NCBI RefSeq assembly: GCF_001708505.1
Contig: NZ_CP015992.1
Span: forward strand, 3,782,001 to 3,846,000
Reading direction: 5' to 3'
DNA: 64,000 nt
DNA from: Pseudomonas sp. TCU-HL1
GTDB taxonomy: Bacteria > Pseudomonadota > Gammaproteobacteria > Pseudomonadales > Pseudomonadaceae
A model generated the notes under the pieces. The model had not been told where the DNA came from. It made no database searches and saw only the letters and a program-made list of their open reading frames with translations. Position numbers and translations under genes: made by a program. Shown one piece after another: positions 25,257-32,987 of this stretch (positions are counted from its first letter, which is position 1; the number at the start of each line of letters is the position of its first letter).

Positions 25257-26180
25257 ATGATCAAAGCGATCGACCAGTTCGCCGGGTTTGGCGGCTTCTC
25301 CTGGGCTGCGCGCCAGGCCGGCGCCGAAGTCATCTGGGCGGCCAACCACTGGCCCGACGCGGTGCACTGGCACAGCCAGAACCATCCCACCGCCCAGCAC
25401 GCCTGCCAGGACTTGCACCAGGTCGACTGGTCACAGGTGCCGGCGCATGACCTGATGCTGGCCTCGCCCTGCTGCCAGGGCCATAGCAAGGCGCGCGGCA
25501 AGAAGTCGGGCAACCCGCAGCACGACGCCTCGCGCTCCATTGCCTGGGCGCCGGTGTCCTGCCTGGAGTACCACCGGCCAGAGGCCGGGGTGATCGAGAA
25601 CACCCCAGAGTTCGTGAACTGGGAGCTGTACCCAGCCTGGGAGATGGCCATCCGGGCGCTGGGCTACCAGGTCAGCCCGCACATCGTCGACTGCGCCGAC
25701 CTGGGCGTGCCCCAGCACCGCGTGCGCCTGTTCATCCTCCTGACCCGCAGCCGCGCGCCGCTGATTCTCAACCTGCAGCAGCACCAGCACGTGCCGGCGG
25801 CCAGCTTCATCGACTTCAACGCCGGGACCTGGACGCCCATCGGGCGGCCCGGGCGTGCCGCAGCAACCCTGGAGCGGGTACGCAACGGCCGGCGCCAGTA
25901 CGGCGACCGCTTCCTGATGCCTTACTACGGCTCGGGCTCCGGGCTCACCGGACGCAGCTTGGAGCGCCCCATTGGCACCATCACCACCCGCGACCGCTGG
26001 GCCCTGGTGGACGGTGACCAAATGCGGATGCTCACCGCCGACGAGTGCCTGGCGGCCATGTCGTTTCCGAGGGAAACCCAACGGCCGGACAACCACCGCC
26101 TGACCGTGCACATGGCCGGCAACTCGGTACCGCCAGTGGCTGGGCAGAAGGTCATCGAGGCGTTGCTGGAAGCCGCCTAG
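25257..26180 (+). CDS. C5 cytosine-specific DNA methyltransferase (orphan)
   Basis: A 307-aa enzyme expected to transfer methyl from AdoMet to C5 of cytosine. Motif I is FAGFGGFSW (residues about 8-16), motif IV is SPCCQGHS (catalytic Cys73 by alignment of the Cys before Gln; the usual PPCQ has Cys in place of the second Pro), motif VI GVIENTPEF, motif VIII PQHRVRLFILL, then RPIGTITTRDRW and motif X AGNSVPPVAGQKVI. The target-recognition region is short. No restriction enzyme is adjacent, so it is likely a phage self-protection or regulatory methylase. Recognition site unknown. Confidence 0.9.
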   Translation: MIKAIDQFAGFGGFSWAARQAGAEVIWAANHWPDAVHWHSQNHPTAQHACQDLHQVDWSQVPAHDLMLASPCCQGHSKARGKKSGNPQHDASRSIAWAPVSCLEYHRPEAGVIENTPEFVNWELYPAWEMAIRALGYQVSPHIVDCADLGVPQHRVRLFILLTRSRAPLILNLQQHQHVPAASFIDFNAGTWTPIGRPGRAAATLERVRNGRRQYGDRFLMPYYGSGSGLTGRSLERPIGTITTRDRWALVDGDQMRMLTADECLAAMSFPRETQRPDNHRLTVHMAGNSVPPVAGQKVIEALLEAA

Positions 26181-26410
26181 TCGTCAGCGTCCAGCCCTCC
26201 GCTGCCGCCTCCGGTCAAAGAGCGCTCATAGTGCTCCTTGAACACTTCCGCAGCCACGATTGCTGCACTTTGGAGCTCCCAGTAGTCGACCCTTACATCG
26301 TCATCGCTTAAGTCAGGTCCAGAACTGAGGAAGTCCGCAACTGCATTGAACGCTTTGGCTGCCTCGCGCGCCAGCTGGTCAGCCTTCTGCCAGTAATGTT
26401 CACTCGCCAT
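26177..26410 (-). CDS. Hypothetical small protein (77 aa)
   Basis: MASEHYWQKADQLAREAAKA is followed by an acidic stretch and a Gly-rich tail (LTGGGSGGLDADD). Start ATG 26410 is preceded by GGAGGA. Helical, soluble, no family recognised. It converges with the methyltransferase gene, overlapping it by 4 bp. Confidence 0.6.
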   Translation of the reverse strand: MASEHYWQKADQLAREAAKAFNAVADFLSSGPDLSDDDVRVDYWELQSAAIVAAEVFKEHYERSLTGGGSGGLDADD

Positions 26411-26508
26411 GCTCGATCCTCCGGGAATTGGGCTCAGAGAGTTAGGCACAGCAGCGTGCGGTGCGCCATCCTCCTCGACCTCGCTGGTCGGGGAGGTCAT
26501 CGACTGCA

Positions 26509-26715
26509 CTACTCCGCGCACATCCTGGAATGCTCGTCAGCCCAGCGCTGGAGTACATCTTCCGAGACACAGTGAGGCGCCTCCACGCGCTCCTTGAGCT
26601 TCTCAGCGAAGGAAATCGCCGAGGCTTGATCCTTGAACGACACCGCCATTCCGCAGGCTTCCACTTGCCACACATCTCCTCCCTGGTCGTTGAGCCGCTG
26701 AATCGCTATGTCCAT
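26509..26715 (-). CDS. Hypothetical small protein (68 aa)
   Basis: MDIAIQRLNDQGGDVWQVEA, then CGMAVSFKDQASAISFAEKL. ATG 26715 is chosen because GGGAGG lies seven bases before it; ATG 26721 is too close to that site. An alpha-beta-beta-alpha pattern is likely. No family recognised. Confidence 0.6.
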   Translation of the reverse strand: MDIAIQRLNDQGGDVWQVEACGMAVSFKDQASAISFAEKLKERVEAPHCVSEDVLQRWADEHSRMCAE

Positions 26716-26772
26716 GGACATCCTCCCGAGTGAAAGGCCAATCAGCCTCATGAGCACCACCAAATGGCAGGC

Positions 26773-26800
26773 AAAAAAAAGCCAACCACACGGGCTGGCT
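26773..26800 (-). terminator. Intrinsic terminator downstream of DUF2971 gene
   Basis: On the minus strand AGCCAGCC-CGTGT-GGTTGGCT (8-bp stem with one G-U) runs into eight T. It lies between the DUF2971 gene and the next minus-strand gene, so the DUF2971 gene is probably its own transcript. Confidence 0.85.
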
Positions 26801-26963
26801 AACCAACGAAGTATAGGCGTGAGGTTCTGTGTCGCACGATCAGGCTAGGCCTGAGATGTGACCATTGTGCGACGCACCCTCGCCCTGGTGATCACCGGAA
26901 CAGAGATCATCGACGGGGTGGCCTATGCGCAGTCGTGGCATTGCAGGCTGGTGTAGGCAGGCC

Positions 26964-27632
26964 TTATTGCCAGAGGCTGCGGTCCCTATTCTTGACAATC
27001 TGAAAGGATCGAAAAGCAGTACGAACTTTGAAGCAATCTACTTGGCCGTATCTGTCGCCCAGTTTTTTCTTTAAGTCATCGCTAGTGACTTTTGAGTTAC
27101 AGCCGACAATCACCTCTTTCAACTTACCTACGCTTTCAAAGCTTCCGAAGTAAAGGTCGCCGTCTTTTACAGACTCACTCAAAAGCAGGATGCGCCTGAC
27201 CTCGCGCTCATACCGCCACTGAGAGTGCTTTATTCGAAGGAGCCGCTGCATACACTCCGACCGGTCCTTCTTTGACATATCAACATATTTTCCAATGTCA
27301 AACTCAATCCATCCTGATCGGTACTCGATAGAGTGCAGGTTATCTGCTGGCACCTCAAATCCCAGACAGACCCCCTTGTGCTTGTCCGCGTAATGCCCCC
27401 ACTGCACAGGGCTTCTGAAAGACTTGCTAAAACATATGAAGCCGAATTGCTTAGCGGCACTTTCTTTGAACTTCTTGATATGCCCCCTCATATCACGATC
27501 AGGCGATGAGTACGCTAGAAGCTCAAAGGGATCATTCAAATCCATTATCGTAGCAACTTTCAACCTTGACTTCTCAATATTCTGAAGCCCGAACTCCTCA
27601 TTGCAGAAGTGGTAAACAAGCCGCGTACTCAT
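26964..27632 (-). CDS. DUF2971-family protein
   Basis: A 222-aa protein. The N-terminus VYHFCNEEFGLQNIEKSRLK, ATIMDLNDPFELLAYSS, then FGFICFSKSFRSPVQWGHYA, DKHKGVCLGFEV and HSQWRYEREVRRI match the DUF2971 layout (start YxY/H, NDPFE, CFS, WxHYADxHKGxCxGF, Kx.WxxExExR). DUF2971 proteins are uncharacterised but common in islands and prophages. Base composition is visibly more AT-rich than the flanks, a sign of recent acquisition. It has its own terminator, and shares an upstream motif with the neighbouring gene. A role in phage defence is possible but unproven. Confidence 0.75.
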   Translation of the reverse strand: MSTRLVYHFCNEEFGLQNIEKSRLKVATIMDLNDPFELLAYSSPDRDMRGHIKKFKESAAKQFGFICFSKSFRSPVQWGHYADKHKGVCLGFEVPADNLHSIEYRSGWIEFDIGKYVDMSKKDRSECMQRLLRIKHSQWRYEREVRRILLLSESVKDGDLYFGSFESVGKLKEVIVGCNSKVTSDDLKKKLGDRYGQVDCFKVRTAFRSFQIVKNRDRSLWQ

Positions 27633-27729
27633 CTCTTCCCTTTCCTTGTTTTGCCCAACACCGGGCTCCCGAACCTACTCCACTCCATGCCATAGCGCCA
27701 CTACGAAGCAGAATCAACCATGCCTCCTG

Positions 27730-28023
27730 TTAGATATGGCCTGTTAGGCAGGTAGTCGTAGCGCGCTGCTTGCCGAAACTCAGGGCATCTTCTGGATCGA
27801 CGCGAATGACGCCGAGCGCATTACACAGGTCATTCTCGAAATACAGATGCTCCGACTTGAGCCGGCCGTCAGGGAGATACACCCCCACAAACACCACCTC
27901 CACGACGCCATAGAACAAGCCGACCATGACAGAGCAGGAACGATCCTTGCCGGCCTCGAAGGCATGTTCTTTTGCGTCCGGGTACCTGCCGATGAACTGC
28001 TTGTAGACGTAGCTGCGATCCAT
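27730..28023 (-). CDS. Hypothetical protein (97 aa)
   Basis: MDRSYVYKQFIGRYPDAKEH, then SVMVGLFYGVVEVVFVGVYL, PDGRLKSEHLYFENDLCNAL. ATG 28023 lies after an AAGGGGCGGA site. Mixed alpha/beta, soluble. The block CGTAGTGGCGCTATG at about 28081-28095 upstream also occurs upstream of the DUF2971 gene. No family recognised. Confidence 0.6.
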   Translation of the reverse strand: MDRSYVYKQFIGRYPDAKEHAFEAGKDRSCSVMVGLFYGVVEVVFVGVYLPDGRLKSEHLYFENDLCNALGVIRVDPEDALSFGKQRATTTCLTGHI

Positions 28024-28145
28024 CGTTCCGCCCCTTGTCTGGCTCCGTGTCCGACAAGAAACCAATAGCCCACTTAATGTCATAGCGCCACTACGGCACA
28101 CCACCAGTTCAACTGATAACGCCAATCAGGCAACTAGCAAACGCA

Positions 28146-28385
28146 CTAGGCCGACGGCGCCCAAATCACGTTCGCGCTATCGATCACGGGGAACCGCCCA
28201 GGATTGATGTCGCGCCAGTTATGGAGAAATACCCTGGTTTTCTCGACATCAAAAGGTCGGCCAAGCCTTTGCCTCAGAACGCTCGCCGAGACACCAAAAT
28301 GACCGCAGTGGGGGCAGTTGATCTCAACGCCATCTAGTTCGGAAGGAATCTGCTGCGCCTCGCACAAGCAGTTCACGCATTTCAT
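28146..28385 (-). CDS. Small zinc-ribbon protein (paralogue of 24957-25190)
   Basis: A 79-aa protein, MKCVNCLCEAQQIPSELDGV, then EINCPHCGHFGVSASVLRQR and LHNWRDINPGRFPVIDSANV. The two CxxC pairs and overall layout match the protein at 24957-25190. ATG 28385 is preceded by GAGGAG. The upstream region contains GGCTACAGTT, also seen before the paralogue. Function unknown. Confidence 0.7.
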   Translation of the reverse strand: MKCVNCLCEAQQIPSELDGVEINCPHCGHFGVSASVLRQRLGRPFDVEKTRVFLHNWRDINPGRFPVIDSANVIWAPSA

Positions 28386-28446
28386 ATCGCCACTCCTCTG
28401 CACCCAATGCCTAACTGTAGCCACTTCATGTGGCAAAGGACTCCAC

Positions 28447-28916
28447 ATGCCCACAGAAAACCAAACTCTCCGCGAGCGCCCCATCCTGTTCAGCGGCCCC
28501 ATGGTCCGCGCCATCCTGGAAGGCCGGAAGACAGTCACCAGGCGACCGGTGAAAGGCTCACAAATCCCCACCGAGGACGCCGAAATCGAACCCGGTGGCC
28601 CTCGCTGGAGCGCGCTGGGTCAGCGCCATCCGCGCTATGGCTACTGCGTTTTCGGCGAGACAGAGGCCGAGTGCGCTAAGGAGTTGGGGGATCATTCTGC
28701 CCCTACGGCAGACCCGGCGACCGGCTGTGGGTGCGCGAAACCCACGCCGACATCGGCTGCCGCCTGACCTACCGCGCCGACCTGGACGATGGCGCCCATT
28801 GCCAGGTGAAGAAGTGGACTCCGGCCATCCACATGTTCCGCAAGGACAGCCGCATCCTGCTGGAGGTCACTGCTGTGCGCGTCGAGCGCATCCAGGACAT
28901 CACCTACGAGCAGGCG
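28447..28916 (+). pseudogene. Phage protein (ASCH-like), frameshifted and 3'-truncated
   Basis: MPTENQTLRERPILFSGPMV, then RAILEGRKTVTRRPVKG is the start of a phage protein family often annotated hypothetical and reminiscent of ASCH domains. The continuation CPYGRPGDRLWVRETHADIG, then CRLTYRADL, IHMFRKDSRILLEVTAVRVE and RIQDITYEQA is in another frame; the switch lies near the GGGGG run at 28685-28690. The gene ends abruptly at about 28916 where integrase sequence begins. So there are two lesions: a one-base shift and a deletion. Confidence 0.65.
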
Positions 28917-29261
28917 GTTGTGTGCCCCTACCTGATCCACTACTCGCCCAAGGCGAGGAAGCGGGAACAGTTGGACGCCAAGCGCCACTGGAATGCCGTG
29001 ACCGAGGACTACCTGACGAAGGCCTTCACCAAGGCCCGGAATGAGTCCAAGGCCTACGAGACGATGCCGAAGGCGGAGCGGCCGACCTTTCACGAGATCC
29101 GGGCGTTGGGCGCCTGGCTCTATGAGCAGCAGGGCTATCCTCAGGAGTACATCCAGGCGCTGATGGGCCATGCCGACGTGAAGATGACCGAGCACTACCA
29201 GGCCGGCCACGAGGAGAAGGGCGTTCAGTACCAGCGCGTGGGTGCCGATCTGAAGCTATAG
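28917..29261 (+). pseudogene. Phage integrase, C-terminal fragment
   Basis: After the junction the product reads CPYLIHYSPKARKREQLDAK, RHWNAVTEDYLTKAFTKARN, then FHEIRALGAWLYEQQGYPQE and IQALMGHADVKMTEHYQAGH. This is the catalytic part of a lambda-type tyrosine recombinase with HxxR (HEIR), the GH and the nucleophile Tyr (EHYQ). The N-terminal DNA-binding part and the first catalytic Arg are missing, so it should be inactive. It ends 97 bp before the right attachment repeat, the normal integrase position, and is fused in frame to the preceding phage gene. Confidence 0.85.
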
Positions 29262-29303
29262 GTGGAGGGCGTTTGGAAAAAATATTGAAAATCTATTGAA
29301 AAC

Positions 29304-29332
29304 AAAAAGGGGCGACCCTTTCGGATCGCCCC
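29304..29332 (-). terminator. Terminator now serving tRNA-Val
   Basis: On the minus strand GGGGCGA-loop-TCGCCCC is followed by TTTTTG. It lies inside the mobile element just beyond the tRNA 3' end and replaces the ancestral terminator displaced to 19430-19457. Confidence 0.8.
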
Positions 29333-29357
29333 TCTAAGCCCGCGTGCTGCGGGTTCG

Positions 29358-29409
29358 ATTTGGTAGGCACAATTGGACTCGAACCAACGACCCCCACCAT
29401 GTCAAGGTG
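29358..29409. repeat. Right attachment repeat within tRNA-Val
   Basis: A 52-bp perfect copy of 19463-19514. It forms the 3' half of the functional tRNA-Val gene, so integration preserved the tRNA. Confidence 0.93.
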
Positions 29410-29437
29410 GTGCTCTAACCAACTGAGCTATGTGCCT
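29361..29437 (-). tRNA. tRNA-Val (anticodon GAC)
   Basis: A 77-nt cloverleaf with encoded CCA: acceptor AGGCACA/TGTGCCT, D arm GCTC/GAGC, anticodon stem CCACC/GGTGG with loop TTGACAT (anticodon GAC), T arm GTTGG TTCGAGT CCAAT. It lies upstream of thrS in the ancestral order, now separated from it by the integrated element. Confidence 0.97.
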
Positions 29438-29621
29438 TCGATGGGTGCGCATTCTACGGACTAACTTTTCCCTGTCAACACCTTTTTTCGCTAACTCTCT
29501 GAAAAAGTGGATTTTTTACTGTTCATTGCCACGTTGAATATTTTGCACAGAGGCTAGCAGGCTCGACCCAACTCAGGTAGCATCACCTCATCTGTAAAAA
29601 ATAAAAAACAGAGATTCCATT

Positions 29622-30905
29622 ATGACGCACACTCCCTACCCCCAATCCTATTATGCGTTCTCGGCCAACCCGGTACCGGCCCGCCCTGAACTGCAAGGCG
29701 AGACCGAAACCGATGTCTGCGTAGTCGGCGCAGGCTACACCGGCCTCTCCACCGCCCTGTTCCTGCTGGAAAACGGTTTCAAGGTCACCATCCTCGAAGC
29801 CGCCAAGGTGGGTTTCGGCGCATCCGGCCGCAATGGCGGCCAGATCGTTAACAGCTATAGCCGCGACATCGACGTGATCGAGCGCACCTCCAATGCCAAG
29901 AATGCCCAGTTGATGGGCGAGATGGCGTTCGAAGGCGGCCGTATCATTCGCGACCGCATCAAGAAGTACGACATCAAATGCGACCTGAAGGACGGCGGCG
30001 TGTTCGCGGCCTTCACCCAGAAGCAGATGGCGCACCTGGAGTCCCAGAAGAAACTGTGGGAACGCTATGGCCATAGCCAGCTGGAAATGCTGGACGCCAA
30101 GCGCATCCGTGAAGTCGCTGCGACCGACAACTATATCGGCGGCATGTTGGACATGAGCGGCGGCCACATTCATCCGCTGAACCTCGCCCTGGGCGAAGCC
30201 GCAGCCGTCGAGTCCCTGGGCGGCGTGATCCACGAGCAGAGCCCTGCCACTCGCATCGAGCGCGGTGCAAACCCTGTGGTACATACCCCGAAAGGCCGTG
30301 TGAAGGCCAAGTTCGTGGTCGTTGCCGGTAACGCCTACATGGGCAACCTGATTCCCGAGCTGTCCAGCAAGTCCATGCCCTGCGGCACCCAGGTGATCAC
30401 CACCGAGCCGCTATCGGATGAACTGGCCAAGTCCCTGCTGCCGCAGGACTACTGCGTCGAGGACTGCAACTACCTGCTGGATTACTACCGTCTCTCCGGC
30501 GACAAGCGCCTGATCTACGGCGGCGGCGTGGTCTACGGCGCCCGTGATCCGGCGAACATCGAAGCCATCATCCGGCCGAAACTGCTGAAGACCTTCCCGC
30601 AGCTTAAGGACGTGAAGATCGACTTCGCCTGGACCGGCAACTTCCTGCTGACCCTGTCGCGCCTGCCCCAGGTCGGCCGGATCGGCGACAACATCTACTA
30701 TTCCCAGGGCTGCAGCGGCCACGGCGTGACCTATACCCACGTCGCCGGCAAGGTGATTGCCGAAACCCTGCGTGGCCAGGCCGAGCGCTTCGACGCTTTC
30801 GCCAGCCTGCCGCACTACCCGTTCCCGGGTGGCCAGGTGTTCCGCGTCCCCTTCACCGCGATGGGTGCCTGGTACTACAGCCTGCGCGACAAGCTGGGTG
30901 TCTGA
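29622..30905 (+). CDS. FAD-dependent oxidoreductase (PuuB/PauB-like)
   Basis: A 427-aa DAO-family flavoenzyme. The FAD Rossmann motif is VVGAGYTGLSTALFLLENGF (residues about 33-52) followed by VTILEA, then GFGASGRNGGQIVNSYSRDI, the signature of gamma-glutamylputrescine oxidase-like enzymes, and a C-terminal GYxQGCSGHGV-like block (YYSQGCSGHGVTYTHVAGKV). Relatives oxidise gamma-glutamylated polyamines in the putrescine/cadaverine pathway; the substrate here is inferred. From memory it is closest to the PauB group of Pseudomonas. It is monocistronic, ending in a terminator that was later split by an IS. Confidence 0.88.
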   Translation: MTHTPYPQSYYAFSANPVPARPELQGETETDVCVVGAGYTGLSTALFLLENGFKVTILEAAKVGFGASGRNGGQIVNSYSRDIDVIERTSNAKNAQLMGEMAFEGGRIIRDRIKKYDIKCDLKDGGVFAAFTQKQMAHLESQKKLWERYGHSQLEMLDAKRIREVAATDNYIGGMLDMSGGHIHPLNLALGEAAAVESLGGVIHEQSPATRIERGANPVVHTPKGRVKAKFVVVAGNAYMGNLIPELSSKSMPCGTQVITTEPLSDELAKSLLPQDYCVEDCNYLLDYYRLSGDKRLIYGGGVVYGARDPANIEAIIRPKLLKTFPQLKDVKIDFAWTGNFLLTLSRLPQVGRIGDNIYYSQGCSGHGVTYTHVAGKVIAETLRGQAERFDAFASLPHYPFPGGQVFRVPFTAMGAWYYSLRDKLGV

Positions 30906-30934
30906 TTGACCCGCAAATGAAAACGGCGCCGCAA

Positions 30935-31973
30935 CAGGTCGTGTGAAAACGCCCTGATGTGAGGCCAACGCAACGCCCCGACTGGTTCGGGGCGTTGCCG
31001 TTTCAGGGGTAAAGGAAAGCGCAACGCGGGCTCAGTCCATCAACTCGATCAACCGACCAGCACCGAGTACCTGAATGGCTCGTTTCAGGTTATAGGCTTG
31101 CACTGCCAAGGCCATTTCCGTGCTGGCACCGTGCAACTGGCGCAGCAGGAAGCGGCCATTGCCCAGGATCCACTGCTTCAGGTTGCCGAAGGGGTGTTCG
31201 ACGATGGCTCGGCGCCTGACCATCATCTCCGGCCGCACCTGCATCCGCTGCTGCATGCGCGCCAAAGCCGCTTCATGAGCATGGCGGGTAAGGTACCGGC
31301 GCTTGGCTTTCGTGCACTGCGGCTGCAACGGGCAGGTGCTGCAATCGGTTCGGGCCGCGTAGATGCGCTGCGTACCGCTCACCTGCTTGAGCGGCAGCCA
31401 CTGGCCCGCCGGGCACTGGTACCGGTCGCTTGCCGCGTCGCAGGTAAAGGCCTCGCGGTCAAACAGCGGCGTGTCGCCGCCCTGGTTGTTGACGCCCCGA
31501 TTCGGCGGCACAAACGCAGTGATGCCCGCGTCGTCACACGCCTGGAAGGCCGCGCCATTGTCCTTGTGAAAATCGGCGATGGTCTTGAAGTCCGGCGCCA
31601 ACCGGCCCAACAGCCACATGACCTCGACATTGCGCTGGCACTCGGCCTCCAGCCGCCGCGAGGAGCGAATGCGCTGAAAGTAGCCGTACAGGTAGAGCTT
31701 GAGCAGGTCCGCCGGGTCGTAGGGCGGACGACCGGTCTTCTGCGGTTGCGCCTTGCTGAAGCCCAAGGCCTGCAAATCCAATCGGGCCACATAGGCCTCG
31801 ATCGCCCGCACCAGATGGTCCTCGGGAACCAGTTCGTCCAGCGTCGGTGGAAACAGGCTGCTCTGCTGGCGCCCCTCGCCCTGGATGTAGCCCATAAACG
31901 ACAATGCCCGTATCGATCGATACGGGCATTGTCTTCATCTCGACAGCGGACTGCTAGGTTTTCACACAGTCTG
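30935..31973 (-). mobile_element. Internally deleted IS1182-type element in a terminator loop
   Basis: A 1039-bp element with inverted ends CAGGTCGTGTGAAAAC (30935) and, on the minus strand, CAGACTGTGTGAAAAC (from 31973), flanked by a 4-bp duplication GCAA (30931-30934, 31974-31977). The single gene is an in-frame deleted transposase, so the element is probably non-autonomous. Related to, but not the same as, the element at 2944-4467. Confidence 0.88.
31032..31904 (-). pseudogene. IS1182-family transposase with large internal deletion
   Basis: A 290-aa product. It starts with the family N-terminus (SLFPPTLDELVPEDHLVRAI, GRPPYDPADLLKLYLYGYFQ, LGRLAPDFKTIADFHKDNGA) and ends with the Cys-rich and C-terminal parts (CSTCPLQPQC, RRAIVEHPFGNLKQWILGNG). 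Between FHKDNGAAFQ and ACDDAGITAFVPP the central about 180 residues, including the first catalytic Asp region, are missing compared with the 478-aa relative in this window. The deletion is in frame. Inactive by expectation, though it may still bind the ends. Confidence 0.85.
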
Positions 31974-32004
31974 GCAAGGCGCCGTTTTCATTTGTACCGA
32001 ACAC

Positions 32005-32673
32005 TCAGGGCATCTGCAGTCTGGCCATTTTGGCAGCATTGACCTGGCCCGCTGCGGCGAGCTCATCAGCCGCCTTCAGCCAACGCGCCCGCCCTACCGA
32101 CGCAGGCAACTGGTTTGGCGCCTGCACCAGAACCGCCCAGCTACCCGCCTCCGACCAGCCCGACTCGAAGCCACTGAAACTCATCAGGGCTCGCCGCTCA
32201 TGCCCATGGCGCAGCAGAACCTGCTGATTCTTGAGGTCGTAGCCGATCAGCAATGCATAGCGCGAGGTGGGCATCCAGCCAAAGCCTTCGCGCAGATGCA
32301 CCAGCACCGGATTGCCGGCTGCCACTTGCTCCAGCAGGTCGTCCAACTGGTTGCCCAAGGGATAAACCAGGAGACCGTGCTGACGCGCCGCCGCCGCCAG
32401 CCCCTCGCGCAGCGACGCTTCCTTCTGCGGCAACTGCAACTCGCGCTCGATCATGCCAGGCGTTACTTCGTCCCCTTGCTGGGTCAGCAGGGCCGCCATC
32501 GACGCGGGCGCACTCTGATAGGCATTCTGGGCGAAGAAGGGTACGCCGCTCAGCTCGACCCGTTCCGGTGCTGCGCGCAGCTTGGGCGACAGCGGTTGAG
32601 CGGAGCAGCCTGCGAGCAGTGCAACGCAGGTGGCGACAAGAACTGGGCGGAACAGACGGTTCAGAACGGGCAC
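32005..32673 (-). CDS. C39-like lipoprotein lacking the catalytic residues
   Basis: A 222-aa protein with a lipoprotein signal (VATCVALLAGCSAQ; lipobox LAGC). The rest follows the C39-type papain-like fold of the family known as PA2778-like: GVPFFAQNAYQSAPASMAAL, ASLREGLAAAARQHGLLVYP, GNPVLVHLREGFGWMPTSRY, ALLIGYDL and LRHGHERRALMSFSGFE. In active members the first block has YQCGP and the third ends WHY; here Cys is Ser and His is Arg. The C-terminus lacks a full TPR repeat. Probably a periplasmic, non-enzymatic protein. Its 5' region (32674-32987) has no visible gene. Confidence 0.7.
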   Translation of the reverse strand: MPVLNRLFRPVLVATCVALLAGCSAQPLSPKLRAAPERVELSGVPFFAQNAYQSAPASMAALLTQQGDEVTPGMIERELQLPQKEASLREGLAAAARQHGLLVYPLGNQLDDLLEQVAAGNPVLVHLREGFGWMPTSRYALLIGYDLKNQQVLLRHGHERRALMSFSGFESGWSEAGSWAVLVQAPNQLPASVGRARWLKAADELAAAGQVNAAKMARLQMP

Positions 32674-32987
32674 GGCAACACTCGCTGTAGGTAACCTCGA
32701 TCGATCGCCGATGATACGTGCCGAATCCCGGGCGGTACATCACCGCCCCTATCGGCGTCGATTCGGAACAATGCAGGGAGGCCCTGTATACCTATAGCCC
32801 AGGCAAAAACGCACAAAAGCCGATACAAAAATCGCTTACCCGTTCATTTCAGCGACAAAAACTTAATTTTTCACGACGCCTTGTGACTTATCGGTCAAGT
32901 CTCGCCATCCACATTCACAACGGCGTAACGAAGCTCTGAAGCCTCGCCGCCACCTTCATTGGGCACAATATGGAGAGACCCCCTCCC
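32674..32987. other. Intergenic region, no gene seen
   Basis: A divergent spacer between the C39-like lipoprotein and the small gene at 32988. It is AT-rich around 32810-32935 and probably holds both promoters. The short open frames present have no protein-like composition or ribosome sites. Confidence 0.4.

Larger units (their letters stand above)
19463..29409. mobile_element. Decayed prophage/island inserted in tRNA-Val
   Basis: The segment is bounded by 52-bp perfect direct repeats (19463-19514 and 29358-29409) made of the tRNA-Val 3' half. Inside are phage-type genes: spanin remnant, SRAP-like gene, DNA methyltransferase, an integrase 3' fragment next to the right repeat, and many small hypotheticals. 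No capsid, portal, terminase or tail genes are visible and at least five genes carry stops, shifts or deletions. It is best read as a deletion remnant of a larger prophage that kept some cargo genes. Confidence 0.85.
30914..31994 (+). terminator. Oxidoreductase terminator, split by an IS
   Basis: The arms CAAATGAAAACGGCGCC (30914-30930) and GGCGCCGTTTTCATTTG (31978-31994) are perfect complements, 17 bp each. Between them lies GCAA, the IS and a second GCAA. Without the insertion this would be a stem with a GCAA tetraloop and a T-rich 3' arm. Termination after the oxidoreductase must now depend on other signals. Confidence 0.88.

Noticed and set aside
28731..29261. A novel 176-aa protein
   Set aside because: It is a fusion of two known phage gene fragments, not a new family.
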